Assembly (NCBI RefSeq): GCF_020379485.1
Contig: NC_063450.1
Location: 25,892,137-25,956,136 of the forward strand
Direction of reading: 5' to 3'
DNA: 64,000 nucleotides
Origin: Brassica napus
Taxonomy: Eukaryota; Streptophyta; Magnoliopsida; Brassicales; Brassicaceae
Shown here: in pieces, positions 1-9,200 of the stretch
Numbering within the stretch: position 1 is the first letter of the stretch
Layout: each line of letters starts with the position of its first letter
Program-made: the position numbers and the translations under genes
Notes under the pieces: model-generated
Database searches by the model: none
What the model was told of the DNA's origin: nothing
The model's input: only the letters and a program-made list of their open reading frames with translations

Positions 1-158
1 TATAGAGGATGTCAATACGTGTAATAAAACTATAGATTAAGCTCCTGCAATATTAAAAGAAAAGGAATTGGATTCCACGAAAACGTAAAACATAGTTTGG
101 AAACTAGTAAAACATTTTGTCCCCCCAATAAACTTAATTGTTAACAAACAAAATGTGT

Positions 159-380
159 TCACATAAAAAGATTGATGCATATATCTATTTTAGGATCCAC
201 GAGAATTGGAATATTCCGTTTAGATTTCAAACCACCGAACAAGCTCCCGCAAACATTTCGGCCGCTTAAAAGATCAAAGCTACCCAAACATATTGGCGCT
301 GCATGCTTCCACATTCCAACATTAATTACTGTCTTTCCTGATCCCTTTTTCATTTTTCCAATGTATTGTTCAAGGACATT
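159..380 (-). pseudogene. alcohol dehydrogenase-like gene fragment
   Basis: A short minus-strand reading frame reads GSGKTVINVG and then SFDLLSGR, GSLFGGLKSK and IPILVD. In this order these match the region around the end of the coenzyme-binding domain of plant zinc-dependent alcohol dehydrogenases, where GSLFGGLK is very characteristic. Only about 55 residues are present, against roughly 380 for the family. The expected continuation after IPILVD is replaced by unrelated AT-rich sequence, and the usual upstream part is not recognisable. It is therefore most likely a gene relic or a single stranded exon. An exon of a gene lying mainly outside the window cannot be fully excluded, because it sits close to the left edge. 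The family call rests on motif recognition alone. Confidence 0.6.
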
Positions 381-602
381 CTAAGTTGTAAAAAGAACCA
401 TAATAATGATGCTAAATCGACTGAGATTTGGTAAGATTCAGCGTAACGTACCGTGAGGGTGCTGATAAAAGCCACATCTTACAACAACTAAGATGCTACG
501 CACTTGATAATTTGTGTTTATTTTACAAATTTACAGCTATTTTAATAGGATGACAATTTGAAAGAGAAATTTGCAACAATAATAGTAGACGAGAGGAGGA
601 AT
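381..602. other. AT-rich DNA without recognisable gene
   Basis: No convincing coding region, repeat or RNA gene was seen on either strand. It could be intron or flank of the alcohol dehydrogenase fragment, but no splice-flanked exon was found. Confidence 0.4.
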
Positions 603-617
603 ATATTTCCACAAGTA

Positions 618-737
618 TTTTTTTTTGCTAAAAAAAAAAAATTTGGACCATTTCTTGATTTTGTGCGTATCCTTGCGCAAGGGTCATGCTAATCTTCTCT
701 ATATCGTTTCAATTTTATCGAATATCACCGAACGGCC
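618..737 (-). pseudogene. retroposed U6 snRNA with A-tail and 14-bp target-site duplication
   Basis: The reverse complement of 641-737 reads as U6 spliceosomal RNA. It has GATAAAATTGAAACGATA, then AGAGAAGATTAGCATG, then TTGCGCAAGGAT, then AAATGGTCCAAATTT. It differs from the plant consensus at several places: the 5' stem-loop is altered, GGCCCC has become GACCCT, and bases are missing after GCAAGGAT. On the minus strand the T run is followed by AGC and a nine-A tail (618-626). A perfect 14-bp direct repeat, atatttccacaagt, flanks the unit at 603-616 and 738-751. There is no USE or TATA box at the spacing needed for plant U6 transcription. RNA body, A-tail and target-site duplication together identify an RNA copy inserted by LINE machinery, not a working snRNA gene. 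Confidence 0.88.
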
Positions 738-751
738 ATATTTCCACAAGT

Positions 752-1544
752 CCAGAGAAGAGAAAGAGAAAAAGAGGTTAATGATCTAATTGTATCTTTG
801 TTGCACTGTTTGCCAATCGCTATCTAATATTGGCCAATGACGGCTGTTAGCCATCAATTTCAAAATCAGATTAGATAACTAATCTCTCTAAGAAAAATTT
901 TAAGGTTGTTTTCTTGTTTTATTTTAGAGTTTGTGTTTTAGTTGTGCCTTGTGCGTACGTGCACTGGATTGGTCGAGTTCTTGGGCACGAACAATAAAAC
1001 CATGCAGACCTGCATGTACACTCACGAGCTACTTGCGACAAGCCAGCGTGAAAATAGGAAATCAAAGAACATTTACATTTACTAGAAAAAGAAAAGAAAC
1101 AAATACATATATATATATATACGAGTAGAAGAAATGTGTTTAGAAATAAAATACTACTACTGGCATTGCAAAAAATCTACTACTGGAAAACCAAAAATAA
1201 AATAGTAAGATTCTAGCTACTATAACATTCATGAAACGGTCTCCTCTGTATTGTATATATATATAAGAAATTTTATCTTATATTCTAAATATTACATGGA
1301 CATTGTTAAAACTGACATACAATATGATTATTTCTAACGTTGAATACAAACTAACTGTAATTTTTAAACATCTCAAGAGCCGTGAGTCTACATTGATGTT
1401 AAACAAGAAATCAAATTTCATATGTATACAAGTAACTAAAACAGGAAATGCTGAATTTATATGCCAAAAATGATTAATTGTTTTTTAAGTGGGAAATAGT
1501 CAACATTAAAATTAAACAAGTGATCCATTGTTTAATGATATGCC
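752..1544. other. intergenic AT-rich DNA
   Basis: No gene recognised. It contains a short AT dinucleotide run near 1107-1120 and another near 1252-1264. The small open frames here have no family resemblance and look like chance. Confidence 0.4.
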
Positions 1545-1562
1545 AAACAATTGACTCTTAAA

Positions 1563-1750
1563 CCAGCGGCCTTGGACTAGTGATACTTGAGGGGAAATCT
1601 CCCAATACGGTACCCGCAGTTCGAGTCCCGCTGGCCACCCAGGCTAGGGTTAAATCCCAAGAATACGTGGAGTGCCGTGGGCCTCGCGGGAATAGTCGGT
1701 TGACCACGGTCGCCGGAAACCCGCGGTTACCTAAAAAAAAAAAAAAAAAA
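1563..1750 (+). mobile_element. tRNA-derived SINE
   Basis: A GC-richer 170-bp body contains a polymerase III B-box-like GCAGTTCGAGTCCCGC near 1616 and an A-box-like segment GGACTAGTGATACTTG near 1574. It ends in an 18-base A run (1733-1750). It is flanked by 17-bp direct repeats that differ at one base: aaacaattgactcttaa at 1546-1562 and aaacaattgactcctaa at 1748-1764. Length, promoter boxes, A-tail and duplication are those of Brassicaceae SINEs. The subfamily cannot be named without a library search. The near-identical duplications suggest a fairly recent insertion. Confidence 0.85.
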
Positions 1751-1764
1751 CAATTGACTCCTAA

Positions 1765-1998
1765 GAGCATGATTAAAGCTAAAGGGTTCTTATTTTATAT
1801 TTTATTTTTTTGTCTGATTTAAAAAAAAAAATTAAAAACGAACCAATCGCGGACCGCTACGTGGCAGTGGAACCCGTAAACAGTACAAGAACCCAAGCAA
1901 AGTCGCTTCTTGCAGAAGAAGAGAAGGAGCTGGTTTTTATTAAAATTGTGGGACCCACCTCTTAAGGATCCACTTAAAAGTCAGGGTTAATGGTGGTC
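1765..1998. mobile_element. Harbinger/Tourist-type MITE
   Basis: The left end gagcatgattaa and the right end ttaatggtggtc are imperfect inverted repeats. Both are flanked by TAA (1762-1764 and 1999-2001), the target preferred by PIF/Harbinger elements. The interior holds a cgcggaccgctacgtggcag segment, which recurs in inverted orientation in the MITE near 44050. It has no coding capacity. It starts exactly where the SINE target duplication ends. Confidence 0.75.
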
Positions 1999-2215
1999 TA
2001 AGTTTGAACAAAATATTTAATTAACATCTCATAATATTAATTGTCGCATCTAAAAATTCCGAGGGTTTAATTATTAGTCTGAATTCAAAAGATTTTGTAT
2101 AGTCAAAGTGAAAGACAAAATTTAATTAGTTACCAAACTTAAAAGTTCATCTCAATATCAAGTGTGTTTTGGAAATCTAATTAACTATAACATGAGTTAG
2201 CATAAAAAACATATG

Positions 2216-2242
2216 TTATATATATATATATATATATTATAT
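2216..2242 (+). promoter_or_regulatory. possible TATA region of the VQ-like gene
   Basis: A long alternating TA run lies 60-90 bases upstream of the start codon at 2303. It could serve as the TATA element, although such runs are also common simple repeats. No other core promoter element was clear. Confidence 0.35.
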
Positions 2243-2302
2243 CTCTCTGATGTTTCATGAAACAAAAAGCTTAAAAGAAAGAAAATTAAATATATAAAAA
2301 AG

Positions 2303-3922
2303 ATGACGAATGACAAAAACAAGAATTCATCAAGCTCTCCTCCTGCAAAACGACCCAAGAAGTGTAGCAATTGCCCTGGTGCAAAGGTATATACTTCGAA
2401 CAAAGCTGAATACAAGTCGATGGTTCGTAGACTCACGAGCACTCTTCCAGGGTCATCTGGTCAAACCAGTCTACGTGTTCCGACACAGGCTCAGGTTAGC
2501 AATCCTCAGCCAATCAGGCTAAATGACGCTTCTATTCCTCCAGGCTCATCGGGACAAACCAGTCTTCGTGTTACGACACAGGCTCGTGTTAGCAATCCTC
2601 AGCCTATCAGGCTAAACGGCGCTTCTATTCCTCCAGGCCCATCGGGACAAACCGGTCACCGTCTTCCGACACAGGCTCGTGTTAGCAATCCTCGGCCAAT
2701 CGGGCTAAATGACGCTATTATTCTTCCAGTCTCATCGGGACAAACCAGACTCCTTTTTCCAACACAGGCTCATGTTAGCAATCATCGGTTAATCAGGCTA
2801 TATGACGCTCCACCTAATGGGTACCCGGTGGCACAATCGTCATCAGCTTCACGGCCCCTTCCGTTTCCATTCCCAACGGTTTCGATGCGGCCTCGCACCT
2901 CAGCGGCTGAAACAACCACCGATCAAGCGTCCTCCTCACGGCCTTCTCCGCCGTCGCCTCCATTACCACCGTCGGTTCCGACAATGTTGCCGACGTCACC
3001 CCAAGCTGTATGGTCGCCACCACCGGCACCGTTGGTTCCAGCAAAGTTTCCGGAGGTACCACCTTCTTTGCCGGCGGCGACTCCGGTGCCGCCGTCTCCA
3101 CCTCGAGAGCAAGGGGAAATGGAAAGGGCTGCTTATATGCAGTCCGTTGAGAACATTCTGATGGCAGACGACGATGATTTTAATTTGGATGCGTTAATGG
3201 CTCCACTTCCCTATGTAACTGGAATCATTAACGAGGAGCAGCACTGGGAGAACGTGCCACCACAGGTTCTGACGAACCAACCGTCGGGAAGTCTAAACGT
3301 GCCCGATCCTCAGAATGGTCGCACGATGCCAGCGTCGGAACATGGCTCCAATTCTCTGTCTGAGAACGTTGCACCACAGGTTCATGCAACGTCACCGTCT
3401 GTAAGTCTACCTGTGCCTGGTTTTACGTATGATGGTCTAGAAATGGAGAATATTCTTCCACCTGTTCCTGCATGGTCACCGTCAATGAATCGACTAAACG
3501 GGCCTAATTATCAGCACATGTTGCCAGATGGCATTGCACCACCCGTTCATGCAACGTTACCATCTAATTCTCAGAACGGTTTAGGATCCAGTAATGTCCC
3601 ACCACCAGCGACATTTAAGTACGGGTGTCTACAAGGAGGGCCTCATTCTCAGAACATTGTGCCATCTGATAACATCCCACCACCGGTTGCACCGTCCGGG
3701 CCTAATCATCAGAATGATCATCAACAGTTGGGGAATGCTTTACCATCTGAGAGTCAACTAGGTTGGCCTAATCCTCATAACGGTTTACAACAAGGGACTG
3801 TTCCGGAAAATGTACCTTCTGGTAGTTCAGATTTGTTTAATTATTCCACCACCTATGAAGAAAAGCAGCGTCTCCTTGAACAAATGGGTTTTGGAACTGT
3901 ACCATCATGGGATTTAGATTAG
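2303..3922 (+). CDS. VQ-motif-like proline-rich protein, VQ core degenerate
   Basis: This is a single-exon 539-residue protein. A basic, Cys-containing N-terminus (residues 1-28) leads into VYTSNKAEYKSMVRRLTS (29-46). This aligns with the plant VQ motif (F-x-x-x-V-Q-x-L-T-G), but Tyr replaces Phe, Arg replaces Gln and Ser replaces Gly. VQ proteins bind group I and IIc WRKY factors in the nucleus through this motif. Residues 48-171 are four tandem 31-residue repeats (SGQT...TQA.VSN...IRL). A Pro-rich stretch, an acidic patch ADDDDFNLD and further loose repeats built on ENVPPQV/DNIPPPV follow. The protein ends TVPSWDLD. The neighbouring 14-3-3 omega gene and the VYxxNKxE spacing suggest the VQ9-like locus of Arabidopsis (inference from memory). 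WRKY binding is doubtful with VQ changed to VR. Confidence 0.7.
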   Translation: MTNDKNKNSSSSPPAKRPKKCSNCPGAKVYTSNKAEYKSMVRRLTSTLPGSSGQTSLRVPTQAQVSNPQPIRLNDASIPPGSSGQTSLRVTTQARVSNPQPIRLNGASIPPGPSGQTGHRLPTQARVSNPRPIGLNDAIILPVSSGQTRLLFPTQAHVSNHRLIRLYDAPPNGYPVAQSSSASRPLPFPFPTVSMRPRTSAAETTTDQASSSRPSPPSPPLPPSVPTMLPTSPQAVWSPPPAPLVPAKFPEVPPSLPAATPVPPSPPREQGEMERAAYMQSVENILMADDDDFNLDALMAPLPYVTGIINEEQHWENVPPQVLTNQPSGSLNVPDPQNGRTMPASEHGSNSLSENVAPQVHATSPSVSLPVPGFTYDGLEMENILPPVPAWSPSMNRLNGPNYQHMLPDGIAPPVHATLPSNSQNGLGSSNVPPPATFKYGCLQGGPHSQNIVPSDNIPPPVAPSGPNHQNDHQQLGNALPSESQLGWPNPHNGLQQGTVPENVPSGSSDLFNYSTTYEEKQRLLEQMGFGTVPSWDLD

Positions 3923-4183
3923 AACGTCAATCCAAGAGTCATTTTCCCATCTACAAACAATCCATCATCCTCATCAACTTCAGCGAATTTACCAGCGAGT
4001 AATCTTCAAGAGTAGTCCAGTGCATGCTGAAGGATTTCAACCCTCATCTAGGGTTCTTTTATCTTTCCATCTATCGTCGTTGTTGTTGTTTGTTTTCAAA
4101 AGAATAATATAAAGGAGGGAAGTTTTTGTAACTTTTGCTTCTTTTGTTTGCATTTGCCTTTGTTTTTGTGTTCTTCATTGTTC

Positions 4184-4189
4184 AATAAA
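4184..4189 (+). terminator. AATAAA polyadenylation signal
   Basis: AATAAA lies about 260 bases after the stop of the VQ-like gene, in T-rich sequence. This is a plausible near-upstream poly(A) element. It sits between the convergent VQ-like and 14-3-3 genes. Confidence 0.45.
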
Positions 4190-4474
4190 TCGCATTTGCT
4201 TCTTATCTTCTCTCGTGCTTCTTATATCTTGTCTTATATGAAACCACCAAACAAATTTCATAGGAGGTTATTTAGATTATTTTCCCTTTTAACTCGGAAT
4301 ACGACTTAACATCGATTCGAAAGGGTAACGCAAAAGGAGATATAAGAGTAATAATGTACTTCAACATGGAAGAAAGAGAGAGACTCATCTCTTTGATTAG
4401 AGACAATATGATTATTGACGAAGAAAATGATTTCAATCCCTAACACTAGCAGAACCATTTCACACCAAGATTCT

Positions 4475-5745
4475 TCACTTCTGCTCTTCTGTTGGCTTCG
4501 GAGCTGCAGCTGCTTCCTTGATCTCGTCTGCAGATTCATCCTGATCCACACCAACGAAACATTTCATCATCCATTATACTATGATATCAAGCAACAGTTG
4601 TAAGTGTTTAAAGAGAGAGAGGGAGAACAAACAAACCTGCATGTCAGATGTCCAGAGAGCGAGGTTGTCACGGAGAAGCTGAATGATCAAAGTGCTATCC
4701 TTGTATGACTCTTCCCCTAGAGTGTCTAACTCAGCAATAGCAGCATCAAAAGCCTGATAATAAACACACACACATGGAGACAAGAACAACAATCACTTTC
4801 TGTCCGTGAAAGTGTTGAAAAGAAAGCACAATACTGAACAGAAGCAAAGATACATAAAGATATATCATCACTAAAGAGCAAGAGATACTCTTCAAACGTA
4901 GACTACGTAGTCCTCTTCACATTTGCTAATCCTAACATGGTGATAGCTGCTAGACAATGGAGAGAGATATCAAAGATTAGGTTTACCGTTTTAGCGAGGT
5001 TGCAGGCACGGTCAGGAGACTCAAGGATCTCGTAATAGAACACAGAGAAGTTCAAAGCCAAACCAAGACGGATAGGGTGAGTTGAAGCAAGCCCCTTAGC
5101 ATTGTCCTGAACAAACAAACAAAAATGCCATAGCATTCAACACAGCTCCATGAACAATCTACACTATAATTGAGAATCTAAGCCTAATAATCCAGATCCA
5201 GAAACTAATCTAGGTCTAATCCAAAATCAGAAACCTAATCTAGGTCAATTTCTTCGAATCCAAACCTGAGCAGATTCGTAAGCGGCGAGGGTGTTATCCG
5301 CGGCGGCGTCTCTCTCTTTACCGATTTTGAACTCGGCCAAGTACCTGTAGTAGTCACCTTTCATCTTGAGGTAGAAGACCTTGGATTCCTCGGAAGCAGC
5401 GGAAGGGACGAGCGTAGAGTCGAGCAGCTTTAGGATTCCGTCGCAGATCCCCGAGAGCTCCGATTCGATCTTAGCCTTGTAGTCACGGATCGTTTTGACG
5501 CGCTCGACGTTGCCGCGGCTCTCCTCTTTCTGCTCGATCGAAGAGATGATTCTCCACGAGGCGCGGCGAGCGCCGATCAGGTTCTTGTAGGCGACGGAGA
5601 GGAGGTTTCGCTCCTCGATTGTGAGCTCGCTACCATCTGTTGCGGCGGAGACTTTCTCCATGAATTGGACCATCTCTTCGTACCTCTCCGCCTGCTCCGC
5701 AAGCTTAGCCATGTATACAAGATCCTCCCGCGACGGAACCGCCAT
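4475..5745 (-). CDS. 14-3-3 protein, omega/GRF2-like, four exons
   Basis: Exons on the minus strand are 5266-5745, 4987-5106, 4637-4753 and 4475-4540. All have GT-AG introns and in-frame junctions, giving 260 residues, the normal family length. 14-3-3 dimers bind phosphoserine/threonine clients in cytosol and nucleus. The phosphate-binding residues Lys54, Arg61, Arg134 and Tyr135 are present ([23 protein letters not shown]). So are the family signatures RNLLSVAYK and [31 protein letters not shown] and [15 protein letters not shown] point to the omega (GRF2) type. Oddities are DNAKGLAST where DIANAELAPT is usual, LAKT instead of LAKQ, and some charge changes near residue 145. The C-tail, [21 protein letters not shown] in two parts, is typical. 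It looks functional but is slightly divergent, perhaps a paralogue under relaxed constraint. The VQ-like gene converges on it. Confidence 0.93.
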
Positions 5746-5891
5746 TGTAACTGCTTTGAACGGTGGATCTAAAGGCGGACTACGGGAGTTATCTCAGATC
5801 GGAGAGCAGTTTCTGTAGGTTGTTAAAAGCGAGCAAGAAGAAGATGGAATCTGGACCGTTGGATCTGTATGTTCAAACGCGTGAGAGTTAA

Positions 5892-5910
5892 CACGTGCCT
5901 TTTATTTTAA
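5892..5910 (-). promoter_or_regulatory. G-box and TATA-like segment upstream of the 14-3-3 gene
   Basis: CACGTG (5892-5897) is a canonical bZIP/bHLH G-box about 150 bases upstream of the 14-3-3 ATG. Next to it, TTAAAATAAAA (minus strand, 5900-5910) could be a weak TATA. Only about 190 bases separate the ATG from the MITE boundary at 5939, so this may be most of the surviving native promoter. Confidence 0.45.
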
Positions 5911-6158
5911 TACGCGGAAGTGGAATGAAGATCTTTTAGAGCATGAAGTTTTTAGGATGAGTTTCTTAGCGGAAGTTAAGAAACTGTTTATTAACTTTTA
6001 ACTAAAAAACCTAAGAACCGGTTCTTAAAATAAGAACTTTAAGTTCCGGTTCTTAAAGTGAGGTTCTTAACGGAAGTTAAGAAACTGTTTCTTAACTTTT
6101 AACTAAAAAATCTAAGAACCGGTTCTTAAAGTCCTTATTTAAGAACCAGTTCTTAGTT

Positions 6159-6189
<31 letters not shown>

Positions 6190-6216
6190 TTTGTCATCAA
6201 AAGCTTTATTTCAAAC

Positions 6217-9200
6217 TTAAACCGGTCCTATCGTACTAGCCTCGTGAGCTAGCGGAATAGAGACCATACTGTCAACCAACATGTAGTGTAAATCACGTGA
6301 TCGGGCCTCTTTTGCAAGAGCATCCGCACGGAAGTTCAAAGAACGAGGTATAAAACTCAGCGAAAAGGAAATAAAAGAAGTTCTCAGTGCCTCAATGGCA
6401 TCAAGCTCTGGATCAAGTGCTGGCCACTTCTTAGAGAAGTTGATGATGTGTACCAGCTGTTGACAGTCTGATTCCAAGCGTACCTGCTGGAACCCACGGC
6501 TACTAAGCTCCTCCATAGCCCACACTAAACTCTCCGCTTCCGCATGTAGTGGGGATGGGACGTTGATTAGTTTCCTTTGCCCTCGCATTACCTCCATGTC
6601 GCCATCGAACACAATAAAACTCAGCCCCACTCCAGTATCTTCTAGGACCCAAGACGCGTCGAGCTGGCATCTCCATCGTCCCACCCTTTCTTGTTCCTCC
6701 ACTTCCGCTATCCTCTCATTCCCGTCGTCTGCTGCTTCCAAGATGTCCGGCAGGATCTGCGCTAGCTTCCATGTTGTAGCTTCCGAAACCGCTAGTTGCA
6801 GGGTATCCACAGGTGATGTATCCTTGTTATTAAAACATTTATCGTTTCGTGCCTTCCATAAGTACCAGATCAACCATGGAAAGAAGGCCGTGCTCTCAGC
6901 TCTGCTAGGATCTGTTTGCAAATTCAGTAGCATATCAAAGTTAACAAAGATTGAGGAACTCGGGAAGACCCCCGGAGACGTCGGGACTGTCGATAATGCC
7001 CAACTTTGAATCGCTGGCGGGCATTCAAAGATGATATGGTTAATCGTTTCATTCTCCGCACCACAGCGTTGACAGACCGAGTCGTTACCGCAATGTCTTT
7101 CTTTTAGCTTGCTCGCTGAGGCGACATATCCAGACAGAGCTTGCCACAGAAAATGCTTGATTTTCCGCGGCGCCTTAAGTCTCCAAACCTTCTTCTTTAA
7201 ACCATTGCAACTCGGTCCCAGGCTTATGTCCCCACGCAGCTTTTTCCGTTGTTCAACTGCAATGGTGTACCCAGACCTCACTGTGTATACCCCCGACTTT
7301 GTATGCTTCCAGCTGTAGCCGTCCTTGCGTCCCGTTTTGCTGATCCTAAGTGTGAGAATACGAGATACATCATCGGCAGCAATAAATTCATTTATAACGC
7401 CAACATTCCATTCAGCCTTGTCGACATCAATAAGGTGGTGGACTTTAAGATCAGTATCCATGATCACTGTCTTTGGTTTCGCCGCGCGAGCAGGTTCCGT
7501 AGGGATCCATGCGTCTTCCCAAACTTTCGTGTCTGCCCCTGTTCCTATCGTCCTCTTGATTCCACCGATGAGAATCGGTCTAGCTGCCATCAAGCTGTTC
7601 CACCCAAAAGATGGGGAATTTGCTTTACCTATTACAAGTGGATTCGAGTGTCTGTAGTATCTACCTTTAAGAACTCTTGCTAGAAGGGACTCGGGATGTG
7701 TAAGCAGACGCCATACTTGTTTAGCGAGAAGGGCCAGGTTGAAATCTCGGAAATCTCGGAAGCCCAAGCCTCCTTCCTCTACTGGTACACAGATTTTGTC
7801 CCATGCCACCCAATGCATCCCCCGATTGTTATTGCTTGTACTCCACCAGAAACGCGCCACTGCGGCGGATAGTTTGTTACAGATCTCTAAAGGTATCAAG
7901 TAACACGACATCACATAAGTCGGTACTGACTGGGCCACTGATTTGATTTGCACCTCTTTACCACCCTTTGATAATAGTTTACCTGACCAAGAGTTGATCT
8001 TTCCATTCATCCTCTCTTGAACGAAAGAAAAAACTTGTTTCTTTGATCCACAAATCTTTTCCGGCATTCCCAGGTACATTCCCATTCCTCCTTCGTTGTT
8101 AATATTGAGTGATCTTTTCAGATCGGTTTTTGTGGACGCTATGACCTTAGAACCGAACAGAACTGAAGATTTAGACTTGTTCAGTTGTTGTCCTGAGGCT
8201 TTCCCATAGACGTCAATGATGCGAACCAGTTCCCTGCATTGAGATTGCTCCGCTTTGCAGAAGAAGAGGCTGTCATCGGCGAAGAGTAAATGAGAGATGG
8301 CGGGGCTCCCTCTAGCAATCTTGATACCCGTAATAGTTTGATCTCTCTCCGCTTGTTTTATATGCGAGATCAGAACTTCCGTGCATAAAATAAATAGGAA
8401 CGGAGACAGCGGATCGCCCTGTCGGAGACCCCGGGACGGCACGATCCTCCCTTTGGCCTCTCCGTTTATCAAGACTTGGTACGAGACGGAGGTAATGCAT
8501 TTCATTATCCTTGCCACCCATATATGATCGAAGCCAAATTTTAGAAGTAGGGCTTCCATAAACCTCCATTCTACGCGATCGTAAGCTTTACTCATATCAG
8601 TTTTGATCGCCACGAACTTCCCTTTGCAGCTAGGATTTGTACGAAGCGCGTGAAACATTTCTTGGGCCACAAGGATATTATCAGTGATGAGCCTCTCTGC
8701 CACAAACGCAGATTGCGTCTCTGAAATGATCTTCGGCAGGATACTTTTCAGCCTAGATGATAAGATTTTTGAGATGATCTTATATCCCACATTGCAGAGA
8801 CTGATCGGCCTAAATTCAGTCATCGCCTCCGGTCTTTCAGTCTTTGGTATTAGACATATATTAGTCATGTTTAGTCTCTCATCAAGCTCCCCCGTATCAA
8901 AGAAACCCCTGACCATATTGCAGACATCCTTCCCAACCGAGCTCCAAAAGCGTTGGTAAAAGAGGCTAGTCATGCCGTCTGGACCAGGCGCCTTCTCCGG
9001 GTTAATCGCAAAAGTAGCATTTTTAATCTCCTCATCTTGAGGGATACGAAGTAGATTCTGATTCATGTCCTCTGAGACTGTCGCGGTAATAAACCGGAGG
9101 GATTCTTCAATGGTGTCTGGGTTTGTCGTAGTGAACAACGTCTGGAAATAGTCAACAGCGACTGCCTCTATATCGTCCTCTTTGTAAACCCATTGATTCA

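Noticed and set aside
618..737. Functional U6 snRNA gene
   Set aside because: The body is mutated in the 5' stem and after GCAAGGAT, lacks upstream USE/TATA elements, and has an A-tail and target duplications.
1563..1640. tRNA gene
   Set aside because: A- and B-box-like segments are present, but there is no cloverleaf; the unit ends in poly(A) between direct repeats, so it is a SINE.
2814..3161. Alternative frames inside the VQ-like gene
   Set aside because: Overlap with the 539-residue frame and low-complexity composition mark them as shadows.
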